Shown piece by piece: positions 1 to 9,796 of a stretch of 64,000 nt of DNA. The DNA lies in the IMG/VR virus record IMGVR_UViG_3300032334_000556, positions 38,517 through 102,516 of that record; one strand, given 5' to 3'. Within the stretch, counting starts at the first letter, position 1; each line of letters starts with the position of its first letter. The notes below the pieces were generated by a model that had not been told where the DNA came from, ran no database searches, and saw nothing but the letters and a program-made list of their open reading frames with translations. The translations under genes were made by a program, and so were the position numbers. This DNA is from a virus.

Positions 1-450
1 GGTGAATTGGGACATCCTGATACACCAACAATCAATCTAGATCGTGTTTCACACATGATTACTTCTTTAAAGAAAGAAGGAACAAACTGGATTGGTAGAG
101 CCAAAATTTTAGAGACACCAATGGGTATGATCGCAAGAGGATTGCTTGATGGTGGCGCAAATCTTGGTGTTTCAAGCCGTGCGCTTGGATCTCTAAAAGC
201 AAACAACGAAGGTGTTCAGATTGTTCAGGATGACTTTATGTTATCAACTGCAGCTGATATCGTCGCCGACCCAAGTGCTCCAGATGCCTTCGTTCGTGGC
301 ATTATGGAAAACGTAGAGTGGGTATATGTTGATGGAAAATATGTGCAAAGAAACATAGAAGAAGCAAAAAGAACTATCCGAAACACTCCTTCTAGAAGAC
401 TTAAAGAACAATCTATTATTGAATTTCAGAAGTTTTTATCTAAACTTTGA
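1..450 (+). CDS. 21: Prohead core protease gp21 (5' end cut by window)
   Basis: This is the C-terminal part of the T4-type capsid maturation protease, which cleaves scaffold, capsid and internal head proteins. The frame is open from base 1 and begins inside the family motif GELGHP, so the real start lies left of the window. The conserved serine region GVSSRALGS follows about 50 residues later; in this family the His and Ser of these two motifs are catalytic. Scaffold gp22 and capsid gp23 follow, as in T4. Confidence is high because motif and order agree. Confidence 0.93.
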   Translation, partial: GELGHPDTPTINLDRVSHMITSLKKEGTNWIGRAKILETPMGMIARGLLDGGANLGVSSRALGSLKANNEGVQIVQDDFMLSTAADIVADPSAPDAFVRGIMENVEWVYVDGKYVQRNIEEAKRTIRNTPSRRLKEQSIIEFQKFLSKL

Positions 451-454
451 AAAT

Positions 455-462
455 TATAAATA
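455..462 (+). promoter_or_regulatory. T4-type late promoter before gp22
   Basis: A perfect TATAAATA box lies just after the gp21 stop and 52 bases before the gp22 start. This is the T4 late promoter element recognised by gp55, which is encoded at 6136. Confidence 0.75.
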
Positions 463-513
463 GACTTTATCGAAACTAATCGGACATAACCTACTTAAAA
501 ACAGGAGACTAGA

Positions 514-1587
514 ATGTCAATTGAAAGAAAAATCGCAGAATTGTTAGCTGAATCGCAAAAACTTCAGGAATTAAAAACCATTAATGGTCAAGATCCAGAT
601 GGTGAAGCATCAGAAGGTTCTAACGGCACATCTGCTAAAGCAACAATCAAAGAAAAATCAAACAAACAAGTATCTTCTGATACTAATGTTGATGGCGACA
701 ATGACGACAACGATCGTAACAACAACTTTGCACCTCCAGCTGCTGGAACATCTAAAGACCAATCTAAGGCTGGTCAAGGTGGTGCTGGCTCTGAGCCACA
801 GCCAAGTGTAAAAGATCCAGTTGCTGGTCAATACAAAGCTGCTGGCGCAAAGATTGACATCACTCCAGGTGGTGTTTCTCATGGCATGGCTGAAGATGTT
901 GCAGCATTAGTTGATGGTGAAGACCTATCAGAAGAATTTAAAGAAAAAGCAGCTACTATTTTTGAAGCAGCTGTTACGTCAAGAATCAAAACTGAACTTG
1001 TTAAAATCCAAGAGCAGTATGATGCACAACTCGTAGAAGAGTTTGTGAAAATTAAAGAGGAACTCGTTGAAAAGGTTGATGGATATCTCGGTTATATTAC
1101 CGAGCAGTGGATGAAACAGAATGAACTTGCCCTCGAAAGCGGAATTAAAGCTGAACTTGCAGAATCTTTCATTGATGGTATCAAGAGAGTATTCGAAGAG
1201 CACTACGTCGATGTCCCAGCAGAGAAGTATGATGTTCTAGGATCACTTGAAGAACAAGTCAGTGAATTAGGCAGCAAATTGAATGATTCCGTAAATGCAA
1301 ATATTGAAATGAGCAAGCAAATTGCAGAAATGAAGCGAGCAGAAATCGTTTCTGGCTTATGTGAAGGTTTAACTGACACAGAAGCAGAGAAATTCAAAGG
1401 TTTGGCAGCTGAAATTGTTAGCGAAGATGCTGATACCCTACAAGGTAAACTACAGTTGATTCGTGAATCATATTTCAAGAAGTCATCCCCTGTGGCTAAA
1501 GATGTTGATACTGAAGTGTCAACTGATGAGCAGATGATTAATGAATCAGTGGCTCATTATGCTTCAGCAATTAAGAAACTAAGATAA
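514..1587 (+). CDS. 22: Prohead core scaffold protein gp22
   Basis: The 357-residue protein is acidic and repeat-poor, with a low-complexity Asn/Asp/Ser-rich N-terminal third (about residues 20-110) and a long helical, coiled-coil-prone C-terminal two thirds. It sits between gp21 and gp23, the position of the T4 scaffold, and is longer than T4 gp22 (about 270 residues). It would form the prohead core and be degraded by gp21. An AGGAG site precedes the ATG. The assignment rests on position, length and character more than on a single motif. Confidence 0.85.
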   Translation: MSIERKIAELLAESQKLQELKTINGQDPDGEASEGSNGTSAKATIKEKSNKQVSSDTNVDGDNDDNDRNNNFAPPAAGTSKDQSKAGQGGAGSEPQPSVKDPVAGQYKAAGAKIDITPGGVSHGMAEDVAALVDGEDLSEEFKEKAATIFEAAVTSRIKTELVKIQEQYDAQLVEEFVKIKEELVEKVDGYLGYITEQWMKQNELALESGIKAELAESFIDGIKRVFEEHYVDVPAEKYDVLGSLEEQVSELGSKLNDSVNANIEMSKQIAEMKRAEIVSGLCEGLTDTEAEKFKGLAAEIVSEDADTLQGKLQLIRESYFKKSSPVAKDVDTEVSTDEQMINESVAHYASAIKKLR

Positions 1588-1615
1588 AAACAAAACCCTT
1601 TCAGGAGAAACTACA

Positions 1616-2971
1616 ATGATGTTAAGAGAAGATCTCGTAAAAAAATGGGCACCGATTCTAGAACACGAATCTGCGCCAGAAATCAAAGACCAGTACCGTA
1701 AAGAAGTTACTGCAGTTCTTTTGGAAAACCAAGAAAAGGCATTACGCGAAGAGCGTAGCGCATTGTTCGAAGCTGTTCCAACTATGTCCAACTATAATGG
1801 TTCATCAACAAACCCAGACACTGGTGGTGTTGCTAAGTATGACCCAATCCTTATCAACCTAGTACGTCGTGCTGCTCCACAAATGATCGCTTATGACATT
1901 TGCGGTGTTCAACCGATGACTGGTCCAACTGGCTTAATCTTCGCGATGAAGTCACGTTATTCAACACAAGGTGGTACTGAGGCACTATACAACGAAGCTG
2001 ACGCTGAGTTCTCTGGTGGTGACTTAGGTGCTAACACAAACGAATCAACTATCTCTGGTTCTAACTGGTTTGGTTCAGTTAATGCTCCAGGTGGTATGAC
2101 TACAGCTCAGGCTGAAGGTGGTTATACATCTTCACAAACAGGTGCTTCACCTGCTTCTGATCCAGGTCCTGGTTCTACAACATTCAACCAAATGGCATTC
2201 TCAATCGAGAAGACAAGCGTTACTGCTAAGTCACGTGCTCTAAAGGCTGAATACTCAATCGAATTAGCACAAGACTTGAAATCAGTTCATGGTCTTGACG
2301 CTGAAAGCGAACTAAGCAATATTCTTTCAACAGAAATTCTTGCCGAAATCAATCGTGAAGTTATCCGTACAATCTATTACACAGCTAAGTCTGGTGCTAA
2401 CAGTGGTACAGTTACAACAGCTGGTGTTTTTGACTTGGATACTGACTCTAATGGTCGTTGGTCTGTTGAGAAATTCAAAGGTCTATTGTTCCAAATCGAA
2501 CGTGATGCTAACGTAATCGCTCAAGAAACACGTCGTGGAAAAGGTAACTTCATCCTTTGCTCTTCAGATGTTGCATCTGCATTAGCAATGGCTGGTGTTC
2601 TTGACTACGCTCCTGCTCTATCAACTAACCTAACTGTTGATGATACAGGTAATACTTTCGCTGGCGTATTGAATGGTCGTTATAAAGTTTATATCGATCC
2701 ATATGCATCTAATGGTGGCGCAAACGACCAATTCTATGTAGTTGGTTACAAAGGTGCTTCAGCGTTTGACGCTGGTGTATTCTACTGCCCATACGTACCT
2801 CTACAAATGGTTCGTGCTGTTGATCCTAACACCTTCCAACCTAAAATTGGTTTCAAGACACGTTACGGTATGGCTGCTAACCCATTCGCAACAGGTACTA
2901 CATTAGCATCTTCAATTGGTTCTAACAACAACGTATACTATCGCCGTGTACGTGTACAGAACGTACTATAA
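1616..2971 (+). CDS. 23: Major capsid protein gp23
   Basis: The 451-residue protein matches T4-type gp23 in its N-terminal processing region, the segment around PILINLVRRAAPQMIAYDIC (residues about 75-95), GPTGLIFAMKSRY, and the C-terminal FQPKIGFKTRYGMAANPF. The stretch before residue 65 is the propeptide removed by gp21 in T4. AGGAG lies 8 bases before the first of two tandem ATGs. Codon use is smoother and richer in C/G than the accessory genes, as usual for a highly expressed protein. A strong terminator follows. Confidence 0.97.
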   Translation: MMLREDLVKKWAPILEHESAPEIKDQYRKEVTAVLLENQEKALREERSALFEAVPTMSNYNGSSTNPDTGGVAKYDPILINLVRRAAPQMIAYDICGVQPMTGPTGLIFAMKSRYSTQGGTEALYNEADAEFSGGDLGANTNESTISGSNWFGSVNAPGGMTTAQAEGGYTSSQTGASPASDPGPGSTTFNQMAFSIEKTSVTAKSRALKAEYSIELAQDLKSVHGLDAESELSNILSTEILAEINREVIRTIYYTAKSGANSGTVTTAGVFDLDTDSNGRWSVEKFKGLLFQIERDANVIAQETRRGKGNFILCSSDVASALAMAGVLDYAPALSTNLTVDDTGNTFAGVLNGRYKVYIDPYASNGGANDQFYVVGYKGASAFDAGVFYCPYVPLQMVRAVDPNTFQPKIGFKTRYGMAANPFATGTTLASSIGSNNNVYYRRVRVQNVL

Positions 2972-3000
2972 TTGATGAAGCTGACGTAAGATCAGTACTT

Positions 3001-3027
3001 AAAAGGGCACTTCGGTGCCCTTTTTTT
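3001..3027 (+). terminator. Intrinsic terminator after gp23
   Basis: GGGCAC and GTGCCC pair around a TTCG tetraloop, flanked by A and T tracts that extend the stem, followed by seven T. This is a textbook rho-independent terminator closing the capsid transcript. Confidence 0.92.
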
Positions 3028-3031
3028 CACA

Positions 3032-3039
3032 TATAAATA
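3032..3039 (+). promoter_or_regulatory. T4-type late promoter before the gp19-like gene
   Basis: TATAAATA immediately follows the gp23 terminator and lies 26 bases before the next ATG, so it restarts late transcription for the tail protein and probably UvsY. Confidence 0.8.
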
Positions 3040-3064
3040 GTGGATTATCTCAGGAGATACATAA

Positions 3065-3664
3065 ATGACTATCCAAGTAGCAGCAGAATGGAAAACCAAA
3101 ATACCAGACAACATCAATCCACTGTCGCCCACTGGTTTTCGATTCGGTATTCAAAAACTACCAAAATTACAATTTTACTGCCAAACAGTAAATCTTCCAG
3201 GCATCGTGCTTGGTGAGCCATCATTCGGAACACCATTCACAGCAATTCCACTTCCTGGCGACACCCTTACTTTTTCTGATTTACAAGTACAGTTTTTGAT
3301 TGATAAAAACATGGAAAATTTTAAAGCAATTCAAGGATGGATGTATGGTCTTGGATTTCCACAAAATTATCAACAATATGTAAACTTTCAAAAGATTGAT
3401 CAATCTTTTCCAACAGCAGCATTCCCAAATGGTGTTACTCAAGACACAGTTAGTGGTATAACAGATCGAAATGATTTATCGAAGAACTATTCAGATGCTT
3501 CGCTTTTTATTTTGACAAATAATAACAGTGAGAATATACTATTAAACTTCAGGAACGTATTTCCGACATCGCTAGACACATTGACATTCACAGGTGTTGA
3601 TACTGATGTTACATATTTGATTGGAAATGCTACATTTAAGTATACGTATTACGAATTTGCATAA
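3065..3664 (+). CDS. gp19-like tail tube family protein
   Basis: The 199-residue protein begins with an FRFGIQKLPKLQFYCQTVNLPG stretch split here as FRFGIQKLPK and FYCQTVNLPG, the pattern seen in T4 gp19/gp54-type tail tube proteins, and ends in a beta-rich segment with YTYYEF. It is transcribed from a late promoter. In related marine T4-like phages a tail gene sits at this spot after gp23. Which tail component it is (tube paralogue, completion protein or baseplate plug) cannot be decided from the sequence alone. Confidence 0.55.
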   Translation: MTIQVAAEWKTKIPDNINPLSPTGFRFGIQKLPKLQFYCQTVNLPGIVLGEPSFGTPFTAIPLPGDTLTFSDLQVQFLIDKNMENFKAIQGWMYGLGFPQNYQQYVNFQKIDQSFPTAAFPNGVTQDTVSGITDRNDLSKNYSDASLFILTNNNSENILLNFRNVFPTSLDTLTFTGVDTDVTYLIGNATFKYTYYEFA

Positions 3665-3681
3665 TTAAAATTGGAGTTGTT

Positions 3682-4119
3682 ATGAATCTTGAGCAATTGA
3701 TGAAGAAATGGGAAGACGACTGTTCGATTGATGATGATCATCTTGGTGAAGCATCAACATATACACCAAATCTTCACGCAGAGTATATTCAGTATCTTGT
3801 AAGTTATAAACTAAAATTGAGTAAACTCAAAGGCGACTATAATATTCTTCGCAAGAATAAGTTTCGCTACTATCGTGGTGAACTATCACGTCAAGAGTTA
3901 GAAGATCTTGGATGGTTACAGTGGCAAGGACTAAAACCATTAAAGAATGAGATGGAAGAATTTTTAGAAGGCGACACCGACCTTGTTCAAATGCAACAGA
4001 AAGTTGAATACTTGAATACTGTTGTTATGTTTCTTGAGTCAGTTCTAAATGCAATCAAACAACGTGATTGGCAAATTAGAAATGGTATTCAATGGAAAGA
4101 ATTTTTAGTTGGAATGTAA
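3682..4119 (+). CDS. uvsY: Recombination mediator UvsY
   Basis: The 145-residue protein is the size of T4 UvsY (137) and shares its layout: an N-terminal region with DDCSIDDDHLGEAS, a central Lys/Arg/Tyr-rich segment (NKFRYYRGELS, residues about 55-65) and a C-terminal helix ending NAIKQRDWQIRNG. UvsY loads the UvsX recombinase onto gp32-coated single strands. Its stop codon overlaps the UvsW start by one base, so the two are translationally coupled. Confidence 0.85.
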   Translation: MNLEQLMKKWEDDCSIDDDHLGEASTYTPNLHAEYIQYLVSYKLKLSKLKGDYNILRKNKFRYYRGELSRQELEDLGWLQWQGLKPLKNEMEEFLEGDTDLVQMQQKVEYLNTVVMFLESVLNAIKQRDWQIRNGIQWKEFLVGM

Positions 4120-5606
4120 TGAAGATATACGTAGAACAAGTTGATGATGTATATATCCGTGTGTTTTCAGATGCAGGAATAGAACAAGAACTGGCAAACT
4201 TTTTTACATTCGAAGTTCCAGGTGCTAAGTTTATGCCAGCATATAAAGCACGTCTATGGGATGGGAAGATAAGATTATATGATATCCATCGTAAAACATT
4301 ATACGCAGGATTGTATAGTTATGTTAGAGAATTTGCTAATCGCAATGGTTATCAATTCCTTGATGCTAAAAATGATACATACAAAAAACTACCAGTAGGC
4401 AATTTTACATATGAAAATGTTGAAGAGTTTGCTGATAGTTTAGAACTAACAGCACGTGGCGAATCAATCGAGATTCGTGACTATCAATTAGACGCAATAC
4501 AAAAATGCATGAATGAACATCGTGCTATGTTGCTCTCTCCTACCGCATCAGGTAAATCCCTAATAATCTATACGCTGATGAGACATTACGTAGGTACTGG
4601 TAAGAAATGTATTCTTATCGTACCAACAACATCACTTGTTGAACAGATGTATAAAGATTTTGAAGACTACTCATATGTTAACCAGTGGCCAGTTGATAGA
4701 TACTGTCAGAAATTATACAGTGGTTTCACTAAAGACATTACGTCTGATGTATTGATTACAACATGGCAATCAATTTATAAACAACCACGTGCTTGGTTTG
4801 AACAATTCAATGTAGTATTCGGTGACGAAGCGCATCAATTTAAAGCAAAATCATTGGGAACTGTTATGGAAAAGATGACAAATATCCCATATCGCATCGG
4901 TACCACAGGAACACTTGATGGTAAACAAGTACATCGCCTAGTGCTTGAAGGTATGTTTGGACCAGTGTTTAAAGTAACAACTACAAAAGAATTGATGAAG
5001 TCAGGAAGAGTCGCTGAACTAAATATTAAATGTCTACTGCTGAAATATGATGAGGACACCAGAAAGAAGCGCAAGAATAATTTATACCAAGAAGAGATGG
5101 ACTTTTTAGTCAGCAACTCCAAACGTAATCGTTTCATAGTAAATCTTGCCAAATCCCTAAAAGGAAATACACTTGTCTTATTTCAGTATGTGGACAAACA
5201 TGGTAAAGTGCTTTATGATATGTGTAAAGATTCTGAAGATTTAGAAGTACACATTGTTCATGGTGATGTAAAAGTAACAGAACGTGAGGCAATTAGATAT
5301 AAAGCTACTAAGAATAGTAATATGTTAGTGTTTGCTTCATATGGTACATTCTCTACTGGTATTAACATGCCATCAATTGAGAATGTTATTTTTGCAAGCC
5401 CAAGTAAGTCTAAGATACGTAACCTACAATCAATTGGTCGTGGTCTAAGACTTAATGAAGGCAAAACACATTGTAATCTATATGACATTGCTGATGACTT
5501 AACATATAAATCTTGGAAGAATCATACATTAAATCATTTTTTGGAGAGAGTTAAACTGTACTCAGAAGAACAATTTTCAGCTAAGATTGTAGAGATTGAC
5601 CTATGA
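4119..5606 (+). CDS. uvsW: DNA/RNA helicase UvsW
   Basis: This superfamily 2 helicase has 495 residues (T4 UvsW has 503). Motif I is SPTASGKS, the DEAH box is GDEAH, motif III is GTTGT and motif VI is QSIGRGLR near the C terminus. UvsW unwinds R-loops and drives branch migration and fork regression. The frame is open upstream to 4092, but the ATG at 4119 overlapping the UvsY stop gives the usual N terminus MKIYVEQ. Confidence 0.95.
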   Translation: MKIYVEQVDDVYIRVFSDAGIEQELANFFTFEVPGAKFMPAYKARLWDGKIRLYDIHRKTLYAGLYSYVREFANRNGYQFLDAKNDTYKKLPVGNFTYENVEEFADSLELTARGESIEIRDYQLDAIQKCMNEHRAMLLSPTASGKSLIIYTLMRHYVGTGKKCILIVPTTSLVEQMYKDFEDYSYVNQWPVDRYCQKLYSGFTKDITSDVLITTWQSIYKQPRAWFEQFNVVFGDEAHQFKAKSLGTVMEKMTNIPYRIGTTGTLDGKQVHRLVLEGMFGPVFKVTTTKELMKSGRVAELNIKCLLLKYDEDTRKKRKNNLYQEEMDFLVSNSKRNRFIVNLAKSLKGNTLVLFQYVDKHGKVLYDMCKDSEDLEVHIVHGDVKVTEREAIRYKATKNSNMLVFASYGTFSTGINMPSIENVIFASPSKSKIRNLQSIGRGLRLNEGKTHCNLYDIADDLTYKSWKNHTLNHFLERVKLYSEEQFSAKIVEIDL

Positions 5607-6073
5607 CAGATTTTAGAGTTATCCGTATGAACACAGGAGAAAGTTTCCTGTGCATAGTAGAATCAGAAACAGATGATACAATCAATGTATTGTTCCCACT
5701 TTCAATCAGAACACAACAGGTTCCGATAGCAAAAAATATTCTCCGCGAAATCCACTCAACAACTGTATTTTGTCCATTCAGCGATGACAAACATTTTACA
5801 TTTTGGAAACACGAATTAACATACATCAAACCAATGTCTGAGCATGCTGTTCCATATTATATTGACATGTTGAATAGACACGAAGAAGTTGATGCGCTCA
5901 AGGCATATAACTTAGAAGAATTGGTTGCGCCAGAAGAGAATCAACAAGATGAATTTAAACAAGACATACAAACACGTGTCGAAAATCTTATAAACAAAAT
6001 GGAAGAAATTGAAGAAGAGACTTCAGTTTCTGATGCTCACATTTTGACACCACCAAATAAGACAGTACATTAA
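5603..6073 (+). CDS. Conserved phage protein with Sm-like N-terminal barrel
   Basis: The 156-residue protein starts with a short beta-rich module (VIRMNTGESFLCIVES, then LFPLSIRTQ) that resembles the Sm/Hfq-like barrel seen in small T4-like phage proteins. An acidic helical tail (residues 90-156) follows. It overlaps the UvsW stop by 4 bases (ATGA). A related but shorter module occurs at 10646-10951. The function is unknown; the Sm-like label is an inference from pattern. Confidence 0.55.
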   Translation: MTDFRVIRMNTGESFLCIVESETDDTINVLFPLSIRTQQVPIAKNILREIHSTTVFCPFSDDKHFTFWKHELTYIKPMSEHAVPYYIDMLNRHEEVDALKAYNLEELVAPEENQQDEFKQDIQTRVENLINKMEEIEEETSVSDAHILTPPNKTVH

Positions 6074-6079
6074 ATAAAT

Positions 6080-6108
6080 TTGACAATTTATTGATTATGA
6101 GGTATAAT
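6080..6108 (+). promoter_or_regulatory. Sigma70-type promoter for gp55
   Basis: TTGACA (6080-6085), a 17-base spacer and TATAAT (6103-6108) are perfect consensus elements 28 bases before the gp55 ATG. Confidence 0.85.
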
Positions 6109-6135
6109 GAATAATTATAGTAAGTGGAGTGAATC

Positions 6136-6696
6136 ATGACCGAAGCAATACCCAAAGCCAAAGCACATTATGTAAGCAATGCTGATTTTCTAGTAGCAAT
6201 TAAAAAGTATAGAGAATCTGTAATCGAAGCAGAAGCAGCTGGTGAAGATAAACCAAGAGTACCTGAGTACATAGGTGAGTGTCTATTAAAGATAGCCACA
6301 CATTTATCGTATAAAGCAAACTTCATCAATTATACATACCGAGAAGATATGATTCTCGATGGTGTTGAGAACTGTTTACAGTACATCCACAATTTTGATC
6401 CCACAAAGTCAAGTAACCCATTCGCTTACTTTACTCAAATCATTTACTATGCATTCATTCGAAAAATCCAAAAAGAAAAGAAACAAACATACGTCAAGAA
6501 TAAAATGATTATGGAGATGCCATTTGAAATGTTCGAACTACAAGAACAAGACGAAGGTGGTGAGTATACTAATCAGATGATGGATTATTTACGTAGCAAT
6601 AACGATGCCGATTATAATATGCCAGTGAAGAAAGCAGCAAAAAAGAAACCCAAAAATTCACTTGAAACATTTTTAGAAGAGGACAGTAATGAGTGA
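6136..6696 (+). CDS. 55: Late-transcription sigma factor gp55
   Basis: The 186-residue protein is the size of T4 gp55 (185) and follows it closely: HYVSNADFLVAIKKYRES at the start, LLKIATHLSYKANFINYTY, then EDMILDGVENCLQYIHNFDP and NPFAYFTQIIYYAFIRKIQK. gp55 binds host core RNA polymerase and reads the TATAAATA boxes found at 455, 3032, 26956 and 30981. It has its own consensus promoter, so it is probably made early. Confidence 0.96.
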   Translation: MTEAIPKAKAHYVSNADFLVAIKKYRESVIEAEAAGEDKPRVPEYIGECLLKIATHLSYKANFINYTYREDMILDGVENCLQYIHNFDPTKSSNPFAYFTQIIYYAFIRKIQKEKKQTYVKNKMIMEMPFEMFELQEQDEGGEYTNQMMDYLRSNNDADYNMPVKKAAKKKPKNSLETFLEEDSNE

Positions 6697-6886
6697 AACA
6701 AAATTCTTATACAAAGTAACATTTCGTCCGCAAGAATCATCTGCGGAAAGTGCTATTCTATCTAAATTTTATAGATCAAAACAAGATGCGGATGAATTCG
6801 CAAAAAGAGTTGGAGATAGAGTTGTCGAACAAGGACAAATAGAAATTCCCGAAGGATATCCTGACGCAGACTTGGACTTCAGCTAA
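6689..6886 (+). CDS. Small hypothetical protein
   Basis: The 65-residue acidic protein overlaps the end of gp55 and ends one base into gp47 (TAATG). It has an alternating beta/alpha look and an acidic C terminus. It is probably real because it is locked into the gp55-gp47 overlap chain. I do not recognise a function. Confidence 0.7.
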   Translation: MSETKFLYKVTFRPQESSAESAILSKFYRSKQDADEFAKRVGDRVVEQGQIEIPEGYPDADLDFS

Positions 6887-7953
6887 TGAAAGTAGCAATT
6901 ATTACAGACCAACATTTTGGTGCACGCAATGATAGTGTTGGATTTCTAGAGTTCTTTCAGGAATTTTATGACAATACTTTCTTTCCTGCTATCGACGCAG
7001 CTGGTATTAGCACTGTTCTTATTCTTGGTGATACTTTTGATCGACGCAAATATGTGAACTTCTATTCACTTCAAAGAGCAAAAGAAATGTTCTTTGATAA
7101 ACTTGCTGCTCGTAACATCAATGTATACATGCTTGCTGGCAATCATGATACTTACTATAAAAACACAAATGATGTAAACTCACCTGACTTATTGTTGTGT
7201 GAATATGAAAATATTACTGTTATTGATACACCACAAACGATTCATTTAAACTATGAAGATACGTCAGCAGATGTATTGATGTTGCCATGGATTTGTGCTG
7301 ATAATTATCAACAAAGTATGGACGAAATTAACAACACATCAGCAACCTTATGTATGGGACATTTGGAAATTGCTGGTTTTGCAATGCATAGAGGGATGGA
7401 ATCGCATGAAGGACTTTCTAAAGATTTGTTTAAAAGGTTTGATATGGTGTTCAGTGGGCATTACCATCATCGTAGTTCTAGTGATCATATCTATTATTTG
7501 GGAAATCCGTACGAACTCACATGGCAGGACTATAACGATCCCCGAGGATTCCACTTGTTCGATCTTGCAACAAGAGGACTTGAATTCATACAGAATCCAA
7601 ATAGAATGTTCTTCAGAGTCGAATACGACGACAAGGAAACAGAACCACTTGATCTAAGTGAATGTGACTTCAAAGGTAAATTTGTAAAATTGATTGTTGT
7701 TAACAAAACAGACTATTATAAATTTGACCAATTTACTCAGAAGTTGTATAATAAGGGTTGTGCGGACATTAAGATTGTTGAGAACTTCAGCGAATTTGAA
7801 GAAGGAACAATCGATGGTGACATTAATCTTGAAGACACTATGTCTGTACTTGAGAATTATGTTGATTCAATTCAAACAGATTCGGATAAGGAAAAGATTA
7901 AACAGTATATGAAGGAACTATATACTGAAGCAGTTAATACGGAGGTCGTTTGA
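6886..7953 (+). CDS. 47: Recombination endonuclease subunit gp47 (Mre11-like)
   Basis: This 355-residue metallophosphoesterase has the phosphoesterase motifs in order: DQHFG (residues 8-12), GDTFDRR, AGNHD and SGHYHHR. With gp46 it forms the Mre11/Rad50-type complex that resects double-strand ends for recombination-dependent replication. T4 gp47 has 339 residues. Its TGA stop overlaps the TTG start of gp46. Confidence 0.96.
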   Translation: MKVAIITDQHFGARNDSVGFLEFFQEFYDNTFFPAIDAAGISTVLILGDTFDRRKYVNFYSLQRAKEMFFDKLAARNINVYMLAGNHDTYYKNTNDVNSPDLLLCEYENITVIDTPQTIHLNYEDTSADVLMLPWICADNYQQSMDEINNTSATLCMGHLEIAGFAMHRGMESHEGLSKDLFKRFDMVFSGHYHHRSSSDHIYYLGNPYELTWQDYNDPRGFHLFDLATRGLEFIQNPNRMFFRVEYDDKETEPLDLSECDFKGKFVKLIVVNKTDYYKFDQFTQKLYNKGCADIKIVENFSEFEEGTIDGDINLEDTMSVLENYVDSIQTDSDKEKIKQYMKELYTEAVNTEVV

Positions 7954-9662
7954 TTAAATTCAAAAGTGTTGAATGGAAAAATTTCCTATCAACAGGTAAC
8001 CAAGCAAACAAAATTCTACTTGACAAATCATCAAGTACATTAATCGTTGGTAAAAATGGTGAAGGTAAAAGCACAATCCTAGATGCATTGTGCTTTTCGT
8101 TGTTTGGAAAACCATTTCGTAACATCAATAAACCACAGTTGATTAACAGCATTAATGGAAAGAACTGTGAAACCACAGTTGAATTTACTGTTGGTGGTAA
8201 AGATTATAAAGTTATTCGTACAATCAAACCAAACAAATTTGAAATCTGGTGCGACAATGAATTGATGAATCAGGATGCTGCATCAAGAGACTACCAAAAG
8301 GTTCTTGAACAACAGATTCTGAAGTTAAATTATAAAACATTTACTCAAGTAGTTATACTTGGTAGTGCTTCATTTGTGCCATTCATGCAGTTGCCATCAC
8401 ATCAAAGACGTGAGGTTATCGAAGATATCTTAGATATCCGTGTGTTCAGCACAATGAACACGTTGTTGAAACAAAGAATGCAGGAGACAAAAGATGAAAT
8501 CAATCGTACCGAATCTGCGCTTAACTTGGCACGTGAGAGGGTTGACAATCAGCAGAAAACCATTAAGATTTTGCTCGAAACTAGAAAAGATGCTGTATCA
8601 GCGATACAGAAAAAGATTGGCGATAATGAAATACAAATCATTACCACGAATGAAACTCTTAATGTTCTCAATCAAGACCTTGGTAATCTTAAATCGAGTA
8701 TCACAGACAGGAAGTCAGTTCTCGAAGACATCGAAAAGGCGAAAGTTTTTGCCAATAAGAAATCTAACAAGAGCACAGATCTCACTGTAACTGTCGATTT
8801 CTTTAACAATAATGATATATGCCCTCAGTGTGAGCAAGACATCCCACATGAGCATAAATCCTCAATTATTGACGAAATTAATCGCGAAATTGAACAAAAT
8901 CGAGCGAATATTGACGAGATTACAAAGGCACTAGGAAAGTTGACTACCAGACTAGAAACCATCAATGCAATACAAGAACAAATAACAGATAAGAACATCG
9001 AAATATCCACAGCCAATCAAACTGTTTCTTTGTTGAATAAACTTAACAGAGAATTGGCTGAGGAAATGGAAAACGCAAAGAATGATACTGGTAATGTGGA
9101 TGATGAGAAGTCAAAACTCAAGGCAATGGCTGAAGAAGCGTTGTCATATCTTAATAGAAAAAATGAACTCATTGAGAAAAGACAATATGAAGAACTAGCA
9201 TCAAATCTATTGAGAGACACAGGAATCAAAACAACAATCATCCGTGAGTATTTGCCTGTGATGAATAAATTGATCAACAAATATTTGGCATCAATGGACT
9301 TCTATGTTCATTTTGAGTTGGATGAAACATTCAACGAAAAGATCAAAGCCAGATATCGTGATGAATTTACATATGATTCATTCTCTGAAGGTGAGAAGAT
9401 GCGTATTGACTTGGCAATGTTATTCACATGGAGACAGATTGCTAAGATGAAAAACTCTGTTAATACAAACCTATTGTTACTTGATGAAATCTTTGACAGT
9501 AGTTTGGATGTGTCAGGTACAGATTATTTCTTATCGCTGATGAATAGTTTTGATGATAAGACGAATGTGTTTGTCATCAGCCACAAAGGTGACCAACTGT
9601 TTGATAAATTTAGATCAGTTGTTAAATTTGAAAAGAAAAATGACTTCTCGGTGATAGTATGA
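7950..9662 (+). CDS. 46: Recombination endonuclease subunit gp46 (Rad50-like)
   Basis: This 570-residue SMC-type ATPase has Walker A GKNGEGKST near residue 35, two long coiled coils, a zinc hook CPQC near residue 291, the signature FSEGEK and Walker B LLLLDEIFDS. It partners gp47. The start is TTG overlapping the gp47 stop (TTGA) with a strong GGAGG 5 bases upstream; the alignment of the N terminus with Rad50 proteins supports this start. Confidence 0.95.
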   Translation: MIKFKSVEWKNFLSTGNQANKILLDKSSSTLIVGKNGEGKSTILDALCFSLFGKPFRNINKPQLINSINGKNCETTVEFTVGGKDYKVIRTIKPNKFEIWCDNELMNQDAASRDYQKVLEQQILKLNYKTFTQVVILGSASFVPFMQLPSHQRREVIEDILDIRVFSTMNTLLKQRMQETKDEINRTESALNLARERVDNQQKTIKILLETRKDAVSAIQKKIGDNEIQIITTNETLNVLNQDLGNLKSSITDRKSVLEDIEKAKVFANKKSNKSTDLTVTVDFFNNNDICPQCEQDIPHEHKSSIIDEINREIEQNRANIDEITKALGKLTTRLETINAIQEQITDKNIEISTANQTVSLLNKLNRELAEEMENAKNDTGNVDDEKSKLKAMAEEALSYLNRKNELIEKRQYEELASNLLRDTGIKTTIIREYLPVMNKLINKYLASMDFYVHFELDETFNEKIKARYRDEFTYDSFSEGEKMRIDLAMLFTWRQIAKMKNSVNTNLLLLDEIFDSSLDVSGTDYFLSLMNSFDDKTNVFVISHKGDQLFDKFRSVVKFEKKNDFSVIV

Positions 9663-9796
9663 CAGATGAGGAAGTATTGAAATTCTATAACGAAATGCTT
9701 GAGCATTATGGTGAGCTACCAAACTTTGAACATGAGCCAAAACGATTCGCATGGTATGTGAAGATGTTCAAATATTACAAGGAAAATTTTAAATGA
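9659..9796 (+). CDS. Small hypothetical protein after gp46
   Basis: This 45-residue acidic, aromatic protein starts at an ATG overlapping the gp46 stop (ATGA) and its own stop overlaps the next start the same way. That perfect coupling on both sides is the main evidence that it is translated. It is rich in Glu, Phe and Tyr (for example RFAWYVKMFKYYKENF). Its function is unknown. Confidence 0.7.
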   Translation: MTDEEVLKFYNEMLEHYGELPNFEHEPKRFAWYVKMFKYYKENFK